From NCBI GenBank assembly GCA_044356305.1, contig JBIKWM010000022.1:1-53657 (forward strand): a DNA stretch of 53,657 nt. The letters run 5' to 3'. The notes beneath the pieces were generated by a model. That model saw only the letters and a program-made list of their open reading frames with translations, made no database searches and was not told where the DNA came from. Shown here piece by piece: positions 9,536 to 17,718 of this stretch. A program made the position numbers and the translations under genes. The DNA comes from JBIKWM01 sp044356305. Lineage in GTDB: Bacteria > Bacteroidota > Bacteroidia > UBA10329. How positions within the stretch are numbered: position 1 is the stretch's first letter; each line of letters begins with the position of its first letter.

Positions 9536-10171
9536 ATGGCCGCGCGCACTGTGATTGATTCTCCTTGGCCGCTCCTTTGGGCGGCCAATTTTTTTGGGGC
9601 CATCGCATGTGCGCTGTGGTTCGTCATAGCGGTTCCCTGGGGTCTGAGCCTTAGGGTAAGGCACGTGGGGCAGGTTCCCAGCGGTGGCCATGTGCTCTGT
9701 TTCTGGCATCAGTGGTTGCCGGTCTATTTCCTTACACACCTCCGTGTCGGTGGGTCTCAGGTCTGGATGCAGCACCCTGTGCTATCGATGCGGCCCATAC
9801 ACTTTATCTTACGGGTGATGGGAGTAGGGCACCTCGCCTTCGGTTCGAGCGGGCATGGTGGAAAGAAGGCGCTGGAGGAGATAATCGGCCTGCTGCGACA
9901 GGGCTATGCCACAGTAGTCACCCCCGATGGGCCCGCTGGCCCTGTGCGCAGGGCCAAACCCGGAGCGCTGATCATGGGCAATGAGGCCGGGGTGCCCGTG
10001 GTGGCGGCCCGCTTTTTTGTGGGCCGGCACATGGTACTGCCCACGTGGGACGGCAAGATCCTGCCGCTACCTTTCACACAGGTACAGATTCACTACGAAC
10101 AGCTTCAGTTGCACTGTTCCACCCCACCATCTTCAACAGAGATAGAAAAACTGGAGATGAGCCTGGGTTGA
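9536..10171 (+). CDS. DUF374 lysophospholipid acyltransferase-like protein
   Basis: 211 aa of the LPLAT superfamily, DUF374 group. It has an N-terminal membrane helix (FFGAIACALWFVIAVPWGL), an acyltransferase block I with HVLCFWHQWLPVYF in place of the classical HX4D, and the signature VVTPDGPAGPVRRAKPG. Some DUF374 proteins have been implicated in Kdo-lipid or lipid A acylation; the substrate here is not known. The ATG at 9536 is the only good start, but a textbook intrinsic terminator (9565-9595) then lies inside codons 10-20. Either the true start is later (an in-frame GTG is codon 44, which would remove the membrane helix) or the gene is read through that terminator. The gene is convergent with the desaturase, with 14 bp between them. 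Confidence 0.8.
   Translation: MAARTVIDSPWPLLWAANFFGAIACALWFVIAVPWGLSLRVRHVGQVPSGGHVLCFWHQWLPVYFLTHLRVGGSQVWMQHPVLSMRPIHFILRVMGVGHLAFGSSGHGGKKALEEIIGLLRQGYATVVTPDGPAGPVRRAKPGALIMGNEAGVPVVAARFFVGRHMVLPTWDGKILPLPFTQVQIHYEQLQLHCSTPPSSTEIEKLEMSLG
9565..9595 (+). terminator. Intrinsic terminator after the ppiD-like gene, inside the next ORF
   Basis: Perfect 8-bp stem ttggccgc (9565-9572) / gcggccaa (9581-9588), an 8-base loop, and seven T (9589-9595). It lies 50 bp after the foldase stop and overlaps the first codons of the DUF374 frame. Confidence 0.75.
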
Positions 10172-10185
10172 AGGCTCCATCGCGT

Positions 10186-11223
10186 TCAGAACCTCTTCAC
10201 CCGCTCCTTTAGGAAGGCAATCACCTCGTCATCATTATTATATGTGCTATCGAGATGCACGAAGTGGCGGGCCAGCTTGCGGTAGTTCTTGGTCATGAGA
10301 AGGAACCATACCAGGAAAAAATCCAGGCCCTCGAAAACGATGGCGCGTTCGCGGGCATACGTGTCCCGATTCTGTTGGAACTCCACTGGCATATCGGTGT
10401 AGTGCATGTTGGGCTTGATGTGATGGATGATGTGGTACCCATCGTTAAAGCACGCCTTGTTGTAGCCCGAATTGATGCATGTGATGCTGTTGCGATAGCA
10501 GTTGCCCGGGTCATTGCGGTCAACAAAAGCATGCTGGCCCCAGTTTCCGGCCATCATCATGAAGCGCGTGAATACCATTGGAATGACGAACACAGCCAGT
10601 GTGGCCTTCCAGTTGAACAGCGATAGGACGATAACGAAGGCATACCAGCTCAGTTCCCCTACCATGAAATTGCTCCGAAGCTTGGGGCGGTTCTTCCGGC
10701 TGAAATAGGAAGTGAGGTCAAACGGGCCGAGGAAGAAGAACCGTAGGAAATAGTGCATGAACCCACGGAAACTGTCGCGCTGGTAGTGGATGGTGGTGCT
10801 CAGGTCATCATCAAGGTTATTCTCGGGGTGGTGCATGCCCATGTGGTGAGCGTAATAGGTCTCGGGTGTCTCACCGAAAAATGGTCCGAAGAACCACGGG
10901 ATCAACTTGTTCATCCAGCCGTATTCGCTCTTGAACAGCGCGCGGTGACTGGTGCAATGGAGCATGAGGATGTAGCGGCCCATGAACAGGCTCCAGTTTA
11001 TTCCGAGGTAGAGTGCCGCTAACCACCATCTGAACATGCCCGGCCAATAGAGCAGAACGGCAATAGGCAAAATGGTGAAGCTGATGCGCAGACAGAGATG
11101 GATAAAGGGCAGGTCGCGCTCATCGCGGATAAGATGCAGGAAGAAACGGTCAATGGGCCCATAGCCGTTGGCGGGCGTACCGGTGAAGACCGGGTCGGTG
11201 ATGTGCAGGGTCGTAGCTGGCAT
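10186..11223 (-). CDS. Membrane fatty-acid desaturase
   Basis: Di-iron membrane desaturase of 345 aa, predicted to put a double bond into acyl lipids. Its three histidine boxes are HCTSH (89-93), HHMGMHH (126-132) and HIIHH (264-268). Hydrophobic segments lie around 45-85 and 190-225. I use the ATG at 11223; a TTG three codons upstream is also open. A -7 box reading TACATTTG on this strand (11237-11230) ends six bases before that ATG, so the transcript may have no leader. The gene ends 14 bp from the convergent DUF374 gene, and both could act on membrane lipids. The subfamily and position of the double bond cannot be told from the sequence. Confidence 0.9.
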   Translation of the reverse strand: MPATTLHITDPVFTGTPANGYGPIDRFFLHLIRDERDLPFIHLCLRISFTILPIAVLLYWPGMFRWWLAALYLGINWSLFMGRYILMLHCTSHRALFKSEYGWMNKLIPWFFGPFFGETPETYYAHHMGMHHPENNLDDDLSTTIHYQRDSFRGFMHYFLRFFFLGPFDLTSYFSRKNRPKLRSNFMVGELSWYAFVIVLSLFNWKATLAVFVIPMVFTRFMMMAGNWGQHAFVDRNDPGNCYRNSITCINSGYNKACFNDGYHIIHHIKPNMHYTDMPVEFQQNRDTYARERAIVFEGLDFFLVWFLLMTKNYRKLARHFVHLDSTYNNDDEVIAFLKERVKRF

Positions 11224-11229
11224 GGTGGG

Positions 11230-11237
11230 CAAATGTA
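11230..11237 (-). promoter_or_regulatory. -7 box TACATTTG of the desaturase gene
   Basis: Exact match to TAnnTTTG on the minus strand, six bases before the ATG at 11223. Confidence 0.55.
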
Positions 11238-11383
11238 GCGGGCAGGCCCATGGGGCAGATGATGCTTGTCAATCGGGCCAAAGGGCCAATGATCAGGAGA
11301 AAATTGATTCGTAACAATCCGATCCGAAATGCCCCGATGAACTGAAAGACCAGCCTACCAACTGGCCCACCCCTCTCCTAAAC

Positions 11384-12172
11384 TCACAGGCAGCCCGTCC
11401 GGCCACCATCAACAGGTAGGTTTATACCATTAATATATGCGGCCATTGGCGAAGCAAGAAACACAACTGCTGCGGCCACCTCCCACGGCTGGGCAAATCG
11501 GCCCATCGGTATCTCGGCCAGCATCTCGTCACGTACCATTTCCTCTGCATGGCCGGTACGCTTCGCCTTCCCATCAATAATTGATCTCAGGCGGCCTGTC
11601 TCGGTGGCACCGGGCAGCACATTGTTCACTGTGATGCCGTATGGGGCAAGCTCCACGCTCAGTGTCTTGGCCCAGTTAGCCACAGCACCGCGCACGGTAT
11701 TCGATACCCCGAGTCCGGGCAAAGGCTGTTTTACCGATGTGGAGATGATGTTGATGATACGGCCCTGCGCAGCGGCCTTCATGCCCGGCACCACAGCCTG
11801 CACCAGTATCTGATTGCAGAGCAGATGAGCGGTAAATGCCGCAACGAACGCATCAGTTGCCGAGTCGATGGCCTTGCCGGCCGCAGGGCCACCGGTATTA
11901 TTCACTACGATGTGGAAAATGTTGCCCATTGCCACGTGCGCACCGATGACTTCGCGCAGCGAAGCGGGGTCAGTGAAATCGGCACAAAGGGTACCGTGGC
12001 ACTGCTCAGGGTTGCGGTGCAGCTCTTTGAGCGTTGCATCAAGACGGTTTGGGTCGCGGGCCAACAGCGTCACGTTCGCCCCGCTGCGAGCCATCTGTAG
12101 GGCCACTTCTTTGCCAATGCCCGAGGTGCTTCCGCATACCAGCGCATTCAATCCGGTCAGGTCGATGTTCAT
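11384..12172 (-). CDS. Atypical short-chain dehydrogenase/reductase
   Basis: SDR-fold oxidoreductase of 262 aa. The nucleotide-binding glycine motif is GSTSGIG at 14-20, NNTGG is at 91-95 and the conserved serine is in NIISTS (S144). At the spacing where SDRs carry the catalytic YxxxK, this protein has S157-NTV-R161, so both the tyrosine and the lysine are replaced. This occurs in a known SDR subgroup annotated as 3-oxoacyl-ACP reductase-like. The C-terminal part has the usual INGINLPVDGG. I start at MNIDLTGLNALVCG; the much longer open frame upstream overlaps the divergent gene and is not coding. The substrate is unknown. Confidence 0.88.
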   Translation of the reverse strand: MNIDLTGLNALVCGSTSGIGKEVALQMARSGANVTLLARDPNRLDATLKELHRNPEQCHGTLCADFTDPASLREVIGAHVAMGNIFHIVVNNTGGPAAGKAIDSATDAFVAAFTAHLLCNQILVQAVVPGMKAAAQGRIINIISTSVKQPLPGLGVSNTVRGAVANWAKTLSVELAPYGITVNNVLPGATETGRLRSIIDGKAKRTGHAEEMVRDEMLAEIPMGRFAQPWEVAAAVVFLASPMAAYINGINLPVDGGRTGCL

Positions 12173-12176
12173 GGGG

Positions 12177-12212
12177 CAAATGTGCAACGGGCTGGGCCCT
12201 CCCCTACATTCG
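12177..12212. promoter_or_regulatory. Back-to-back -7 boxes of divergent genes
   Basis: Only 45 bp separate the start codons of the SDR gene (ATG at 12172, minus) and the cystathionine enzyme gene (ATG at 12218, plus). The minus-strand box CACATTTG is at 12184-12177, four bases before its ATG; the plus-strand box TACATTCG is at 12205-12212, five bases before its ATG. Both transcripts would start at or very near the start codon. Confidence 0.5.
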
Positions 12213-12217
12213 CGGCC

Positions 12218-13372
12218 ATGCAAAAAGAGATGCGATTCGGCACCAAGGCCATCCACGCGGGCATTGAGCCCGACCCCAGCACCGGGGCCATCATGACCCC
12301 CATCTTTCAGACCTCGACCTATGTGCAGGCCGCCCCAGGCGACCACAAGGGATTTGAGTACTCGCGCACGCACAACCCCACCCGATCGGCCCTGCAGCGC
12401 AACCTTGCGGCACTCGAGGGCGGTACGCACGGCCTCTGTTTCAGCACCGGCATGGGAGCCATTGATGCAGTGGTGAAACTGCTCGAACCGGGCGATGAGG
12501 TGATAAGCACCAACGACCTCTACGGTGGCACATACCGCATCTTCACCAAGATATTCGCCAAGTATGGCATCCGCTTCCACTTTGTGCCCATGACCGATCT
12601 GGAGGCCGTGCGCAGCAAAGTGAACAGCAAGACCCGCCTTATCTGGGTAGAGACCCCTACCAACCCGATGCTGAATGTGGTGGACATTGCCGCCATGGCT
12701 CAAATAGCCAAAGGATGCGGGGCCATACTGGCGGTTGACAACACGTTTGCCACTCCTTTCCTACAGAATCCGCTCAATCTGGGTGCTGATCTGGTCATGC
12801 ACTCAGTGACCAAATACCTGGCCGGCCACTCGGATGTGGTGATGGGTGCACTGGTCACCTCAGACAATGGCCTGCACGAGCGTCTGGCCTTTATTCAGAA
12901 CAGTTGTGGGGCCACTCCCGGTCCGATGGACTGCTTCCTGGTGCTTCGCGGCATCAAGACCCTGCACCTGCGCATGGAACGTCATTGCCACAACGGGCGG
13001 AAGGTGGCCGAATTCCTACGCCAGCACCCGAAGGTTGGAAAGGTATACTGGCCAGGTTTCGCAGAGCACCCCGGGCATGCAGTGGCCAAGAGCCAGATGC
13101 GCGATTTCGGTGGGATGGTCTCATTCACGCTCAAGGACGACTCCGTAGAGGCTGCTAAGGCGGTGCTCTCGGGCACCCGGCTCTTCTCATTGGCCGAGTC
13201 GCTTGGCGGAGTTGAATCGCTCATCGGTCACCCCGCCAGCATGACCCACGCCAGCATACCGCGCGAGGACCGCATGCGCACCGGGGTGCTCGATTCGCTC
13301 ATCCGCCTCAGTGTCGGCATTGAGGATGCAGAGGACCTGATTGAAGACCTCAATCAGGCGCTAAGCTGCTGA
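12218..13372 (+). CDS. Cystathionine gamma-synthase / gamma-lyase family PLP enzyme
   Basis: PLP-dependent trans-sulfuration enzyme of 384 aa. The internal aldimine lysine is K199 in MHSVTKYLAGHSDVVMG. Other family signatures are EYSRTHNPTRSALQ near 48-60, FSTGMGAIDA (phosphate cup), LAVDNTFATPFLQNP with D174, and the C-terminal SLGGVESLIGHPASMTH. It either makes cystathionine from an activated homoserine and cysteine or cleaves it; sequence alone does not decide. A second in-frame ATG at 12230 (MRFGTKAIHAG) fits the usual family N-terminus and the promoter position about as well as 12218. Confidence 0.93.
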   Translation: MQKEMRFGTKAIHAGIEPDPSTGAIMTPIFQTSTYVQAAPGDHKGFEYSRTHNPTRSALQRNLAALEGGTHGLCFSTGMGAIDAVVKLLEPGDEVISTNDLYGGTYRIFTKIFAKYGIRFHFVPMTDLEAVRSKVNSKTRLIWVETPTNPMLNVVDIAAMAQIAKGCGAILAVDNTFATPFLQNPLNLGADLVMHSVTKYLAGHSDVVMGALVTSDNGLHERLAFIQNSCGATPGPMDCFLVLRGIKTLHLRMERHCHNGRKVAEFLRQHPKVGKVYWPGFAEHPGHAVAKSQMRDFGGMVSFTLKDDSVEAAKAVLSGTRLFSLAESLGGVESLIGHPASMTHASIPREDRMRTGVLDSLIRLSVGIEDAEDLIEDLNQALSC

Positions 13373-13402
13373 TCGAATCTTTGAGAATCTGACATTTTCC
13401 TG

Positions 13403-13432
13403 TTGCTGAACAGATCTGATACTCTTTCTTTG
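13403..13432 (+). promoter_or_regulatory. Promoter of the T9SS protein gene
   Basis: TTG at 13403-13405, a 19-bp spacer and TTTCTTTG at 13425-13432 fit the Bacteroidota -33/-7 pattern with one mismatch. The start would lie about 25-30 bases before the ATG at 13463. Confidence 0.5.
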
Positions 13433-13462
13433 CCTATCGAATCGAAACTTAAAACCTTCATC

Positions 13463-15175
13463 ATGAGAAAAACCTTTACATTAATCGGTCTGACCCTTGG
13501 CCTGTTCGCCACCGGCCATGCCCAGGTCCTCTTCCAAGAGGATTTCGATGGCATCAGTGGCGATGTGACAGGCGGACAAGGAACCTACACTTTTCCGAGC
13601 GGCTGGGTCCTGATAAACGGGGACGGCCTTATCCCGGCAACACAAGTGAGCTATGTGAATGATGCTTGGGAACGCTTGGAAGACTTCGCAAATGATGTGA
13701 ATGACTCTGCTGCATTCAGCACCTCGTGGTACGGCCCGCCTGCCGGAACTGCCAATGACTGGATGTGGACCCCACCCGTGACCCTTGGTGCCAACTGTGT
13801 GCTGTCGTGGAACGCATTGGCCTATGATGTTGATTTCCCTGATGGGTATGAGGTGCGTATCTGGACAGCCGGAGGCACTCCCACCTCGGTCACCGGGGCC
13901 AGCACTGTGCTGCAGTCCATTCCTGCCGAGAACAACACTTGGACAAACCGTATGCAGTCTTTGGCGGCCTACAACGGTCAGACCGTTCGCATCGGGTTCA
14001 GGAACAACTCAAATGACATGTTCCTTCTGTTGATCGATGATGTGACTATCACCCAATTGGTGAATACCGATGCAGAGATCATTGCTTCGGCCGGCCCTTC
14101 TGAGTATTCGATGGTACCGGTGTCGCAGCTTCAGCCACTCACCGCCACTGCCACCATTCGCAACAGTGGCCTGCAGAACATTACCGGTGTGGGTCTCGAA
14201 GCCGATGTGTATGATGGGTCGTTCAACCTGCTTGGCACCGCCCCGAGCGCCAGCACCAGCACCCTCACACCTGGCACTAGTGCCGATTTCAGCACCATCG
14301 GTGTCACTCCTCCAGGAATTGTTGACACCTACTACATCGACTACTGGGCGGTGCTCAACGAGACGGACCAGATCGGTTCAAACAATACCCTGCCGTTCTA
14401 TTACACGCTGGGCGTGACAGAGACCATGTATGGCAGGGATGATGCCACCGTGACCGGGGCGCTGGGCATAGGCGCTGGCGAGGGCGGCTATCTGGGCAAC
14501 TCGTTCGAGATTGTTAACACCACCTATCTCGACTCTGTCTTTTACTATGTGACACAAGGCTACTCTAGCGCTGCCGAGCCAACATCGGCCGTTATCTGGA
14601 GCACCGTGGGCGGAGTTCCCAATCAGATCATTGGCAGCACCGTGATGGGCAGCTACCAGACAGATACTGAAGAGGTGATCGTACTGCCCATGCAAGGCGG
14701 ACCGATGCTGCTCAACCCGGGCACATATGTCATAACCGCTGTGGAATACGATAGCACCTTGACCCTGGGCTATTGTGATGGCATCTTCACCCCTGGCACC
14801 TCTTGGGTCAATTGGCCTACCAATGGCTGGTCAAACTCTGAGGAGTTTGGAGCGGCATTCGAGGTCACCTATGTGATTCGTGCCATCATCAACGACAACC
14901 CTGTTGGGCTGCAACAGATGGATGCCTCGCACACGGTGCAGGTGATGCCCAACCCTGCCACCGATGACCTGACCGTGCGGTTCAACAACAGCAGCGAGCA
15001 GCGCACCACCATCAGCCTGACAGACATCAGCGGCCGCACCGTGCACACCGAAGAGGGAGAGTACATGGGCGATACCCGCAGGAACATAGATGTGAGCAAT
15101 CTTGCCCCGGGCGTTTACATGCTCAGCGTATCAACCAACGCATGGAGCAAAGTCGAGCGCGTAGTGGTGAAGTGA
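13463..15175 (+). CDS. T9SS-sorted secreted protein with choice-of-anchor J-like domain
   Basis: 570 aa. The signal peptide MRKTFTLIGLTLGLFATGHAQ is followed by LFQEDFDG and a jelly-roll-like region (to about residue 195, ending RIGFRNNSNDMFLLLIDDVTI) typical of choice-of-anchor J / MAM-like domains. A middle CARDB-like beta domain (about 200-310) and another beta domain follow. The C-terminal 80 residues are a Por secretion (T9SS type A) sorting domain: MPNPATDDLTVRF, then ISLTDISGRTVHTEEG and LAPGVYMLSV. It is exported, moved across the outer membrane by the type IX system and attached to or released from the surface. The upstream frame to 13403 is not used. A strong terminator follows. Confidence 0.88.
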   Translation: MRKTFTLIGLTLGLFATGHAQVLFQEDFDGISGDVTGGQGTYTFPSGWVLINGDGLIPATQVSYVNDAWERLEDFANDVNDSAAFSTSWYGPPAGTANDWMWTPPVTLGANCVLSWNALAYDVDFPDGYEVRIWTAGGTPTSVTGASTVLQSIPAENNTWTNRMQSLAAYNGQTVRIGFRNNSNDMFLLLIDDVTITQLVNTDAEIIASAGPSEYSMVPVSQLQPLTATATIRNSGLQNITGVGLEADVYDGSFNLLGTAPSASTSTLTPGTSADFSTIGVTPPGIVDTYYIDYWAVLNETDQIGSNNTLPFYYTLGVTETMYGRDDATVTGALGIGAGEGGYLGNSFEIVNTTYLDSVFYYVTQGYSSAAEPTSAVIWSTVGGVPNQIIGSTVMGSYQTDTEEVIVLPMQGGPMLLNPGTYVITAVEYDSTLTLGYCDGIFTPGTSWVNWPTNGWSNSEEFGAAFEVTYVIRAIINDNPVGLQQMDASHTVQVMPNPATDDLTVRFNNSSEQRTTISLTDISGRTVHTEEGEYMGDTRRNIDVSNLAPGVYMLSVSTNAWSKVERVVVK

Positions 15176-15200
15176 TTCCATTACCATTCATTTTAAAGAG

Positions 15201-15231
15201 GCCCGGTGGAAGTTCCACCGGGCTTTTTTTT
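15201..15231 (+). terminator. Intrinsic terminator
   Basis: Stem gcccggtgg / ccaccgggc (15201-15209, 15215-15223) with loop aagtt, followed by eight T. Confidence 0.9.
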
Positions 15232-15258
15232 ATGCAGTTAGGGGAAAATGGTCGGGGG

Positions 15259-15266
15259 TACATTCG
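15259..15266 (+). promoter_or_regulatory. -7 box TACATTCG of the CocE-type gene
   Basis: Eight bases before the ATG at 15275, the same box and spacing class as upstream of 12218. A leaderless transcript is implied. Confidence 0.5.
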
Positions 15267-15274
15267 CGGGCATC

Positions 15275-17395
15275 ATGCGAATCATCCTTCTACTCGTCCT
15301 TATGGGCAGTGCAGCCCTCTCTCATGCCCAAAAAAGAAGCACTACTGATTATGTGCCCAGCGATGGGCAGACTCTCCTCTCAGCCCAGTACGACTGGAAG
15401 GGCAACCAGCGCTACAAGGGGTATGAGATGCACTCCTATTACCTCCGTATGCGCGACAGTGTGCCCATTGCAGTAGATGTGTACCTACCCAATGGGGCGC
15501 AGGGCGAAAAGTATCCCACCATTCTGCATCAGACTCGATATTGGCGCAGCATCGAACTCAAGTGGCCGTACAAATGGTTCAAGAAGAACCCCATAGGCCC
15601 ACTGGGCGATTTCATGAGACCAATCATTTCCTGCGGCTATGCTGTCGTGGTGATTGATTCACGGGGCTCCGGTGCATCGGGCGGTGTACAGCCCCACCCG
15701 TGGAGTAACAAGGAGGTGGAAGATATGACCGAGATAGTGGACCACATTATAGCGCAGCCATGGAGCAATGGAACAGTGGGAGCTGCAGGGGCATCATACA
15801 GCGGCACCACGAGCGAGTTCCTGCTCACCCGCAGGCACCCTGCAGTGAAGGCGGTAGTCAACATGTATTCACTTTTCGATGTGTATCTCGACAATGCGTT
15901 CCCCAACGGGATGCACAATCAGTGGTTCACTCGCGAATGGGGCCTGGCCAACGATGCCCTTGATGCCAACACCCTTCCTGCCCACGCGGCAAAGGCCAGG
16001 AGATTCATAAGAGGGGTGCTGCCCGTGAAGGCTGGCCTTGACGGCTGCAGCGGCCGCAAAGTGTTGAATGATATGATAGTGCTGCATCGGGCCAATAAGA
16101 ACGTTCACGAAGGCGCGCTCACACTCACATTCCGTGACGAGCGACCTGCCAACGGGGCAGCCGAGACCGCTGACCAATTCAGCCCGCATATGCGATGGCG
16201 CGATGAGGATGCCTCTGGGGCAGCTGTGTATAGCTGGAGCGGTTGGTATGACGGGCACTACCAGAATGCCGCTGTCAAAAGGCACCTGACCCTAACTGGC
16301 AGCAACAACCGCCTAATACTGGGCCCATGGGAACACGGTGGTCGGTGGAACTGCGGACATACCAACCCCGGACCCAGCGGGCACGACCACATAGGTGAGG
16401 TGCTCCGGTTCTTCGATTACCACCTTAAGGGAATGCCCACGGGCATTGAAAAGGATGAGCCGGTGCACTACTTCACAATGGTTCAGGAGCGATGGAAGAG
16501 CAGCCCTACCTGGCCACCGTCAGCAACTCGGCAGCGACAACTGTATCTGGCAGCAGACCGTACGGCCGTATGGGACAATGCCCGCCATACCTACGAGCAC
16601 CTCACGGAACGCCTACGCGTCTGTGGCGACAGCATGAACCTGCTCAACGGAATGGGTATGAAAAAACTCCTGCTCTACGCACAAGGTGGCGGCACAATCA
16701 ACGCAGAGAGCCAACAGATGCTGAATAGTTACCGCAGATTGGAGACTGAACGTGGTGAGGTGCTGGCAGAACTGAAGCGCCTGGCCCCTGCGCACCGCGA
16801 CCTGCGCGACCTGAATGATGTGTTTGACACGTATCGGGCAGACACTGCCGCCAGCACAGGCGTAAGCACACGGTTCGAGTCAGTAGCTGGGCGGCTCAAG
16901 ACCCCGTATCTCTACACCGACCGTAACAGCCGAGACTCCTTGCTCATTACCTATGATACCGCCCCACTCGACAGTGATATGGTGATAACCGGACATGTGC
17001 AGGTTCAGCTTTATGTGGGCTCAAGCACATCAGATGCACAGATCATTGTCTATCTTGAGGATGTCGCTCCAGATGGTAAGGTTCATTACATCACCGAGGG
17101 CAATATGAGGGCTTTGCACCGAAAGACGGCCAACGAAACACCATACAGGCAAATGGAACCCAAACACAGTTTTCTGACCGCTGACGGCCTTCTTATGCAA
17201 AAAGGCGAGGTGGCTGAACTGACCTTTGCCATGCTGCCCACCTCGTACATGGTCCGCAGCGGACACCGCCTACGATTGGCCATATCAGGTGCTGATGCCG
17301 AGCATTACCGCAACATGACCTCCGATACACCTACCTACAGAATCTACCGTTCGTTTGCCCATCCATCGCGAATCAGCATCCCTACCGAAAATTAG
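15275..17395 (+). CDS. CocE/NonD-family hydrolase (X-Pro dipeptidyl-peptidase-like, S15)
   Basis: Secreted alpha/beta hydrolase of 706 aa with signal peptide MRIILLLVLMGSAALSHAQ. The oxyanion and core motif VIDSRGSGASGG lies near 127-137. The nucleophile is S174 in GASYSG. Downstream, WSGWYDGHY and GPWEHGGR supply the likely Asp and His of the triad, and the C-terminal beta-sandwich (about 540-700: ITGHVQVQLYVGSSTSDAQI) is the X-Pro dipeptidyl-peptidase C-terminal domain. Members hydrolyse glutaryl-7-ACA, cocaine-type esters or X-Pro peptides; the natural substrate is open. The frame upstream to 15248 crosses the promoter box, so the ATG at 15275 is preferred. Confidence 0.9.
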   Translation: MRIILLLVLMGSAALSHAQKRSTTDYVPSDGQTLLSAQYDWKGNQRYKGYEMHSYYLRMRDSVPIAVDVYLPNGAQGEKYPTILHQTRYWRSIELKWPYKWFKKNPIGPLGDFMRPIISCGYAVVVIDSRGSGASGGVQPHPWSNKEVEDMTEIVDHIIAQPWSNGTVGAAGASYSGTTSEFLLTRRHPAVKAVVNMYSLFDVYLDNAFPNGMHNQWFTREWGLANDALDANTLPAHAAKARRFIRGVLPVKAGLDGCSGRKVLNDMIVLHRANKNVHEGALTLTFRDERPANGAAETADQFSPHMRWRDEDASGAAVYSWSGWYDGHYQNAAVKRHLTLTGSNNRLILGPWEHGGRWNCGHTNPGPSGHDHIGEVLRFFDYHLKGMPTGIEKDEPVHYFTMVQERWKSSPTWPPSATRQRQLYLAADRTAVWDNARHTYEHLTERLRVCGDSMNLLNGMGMKKLLLYAQGGGTINAESQQMLNSYRRLETERGEVLAELKRLAPAHRDLRDLNDVFDTYRADTAASTGVSTRFESVAGRLKTPYLYTDRNSRDSLLITYDTAPLDSDMVITGHVQVQLYVGSSTSDAQIIVYLEDVAPDGKVHYITEGNMRALHRKTANETPYRQMEPKHSFLTADGLLMQKGEVAELTFAMLPTSYMVRSGHRLRLAISGADAEHYRNMTSDTPTYRIYRSFAHPSRISIPTEN

Positions 17396-17718
17396 CGCTC
17401 TCTTATGTTCCGTTGATTAAGATTTGCGGTAGAAATGTGGGTCTGACCAGAGGAAACGGACTACATTGCTTAGGCTTCGCCAAGATATTGAGTCAGCTTT
17501 TCTTAAGCTGGCATCTTTATTTTCATGATTTTATGTGCTGATATATAAGCATTTACAATACACACGCTTAAGTCTGAAATAAATTCCGAACAACTTGTTT
17601 AGCAATTGAATGGGTCTCGTGAATTTTTGAGATGAAAATTCAATTTAGCTTTGTTCAGACTCACAGTGCGTGTTTCACGTAGCACTTCAAGTACAAGAAC
17701 TCATCAACTGAAAGAGAC
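17396..17718. other. AT-rich intergenic region
   Basis: 323 bp without a gene. A hairpin cagctt-ttctt-aagctg (17494-17510) followed by a T-rich stretch may weakly terminate the upstream gene. A -7 box, TAGCTTTG, at 17646-17653 matches the consensus exactly, with TTTG at 17626-17629 as a possible -33 element (16-bp spacer, slightly short); it would serve the gene at 17719 with a leader of about 60 bases. Confidence 0.5.

Noticed and set aside
8286..9608. Long minus-strand frame opposite the foldase gene (440 codons)
   Set aside because: It is antisense to a well-supported gene. Its residues are rich in His, Leu and Gly with no domain pattern, as expected for the shadow of GC-rich coding DNA.
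12173..12703. N-terminal extension of the SDR frame
   Set aside because: It runs through the divergent gene and its promoter. The real protein begins at MNIDLTGLNALVCG.
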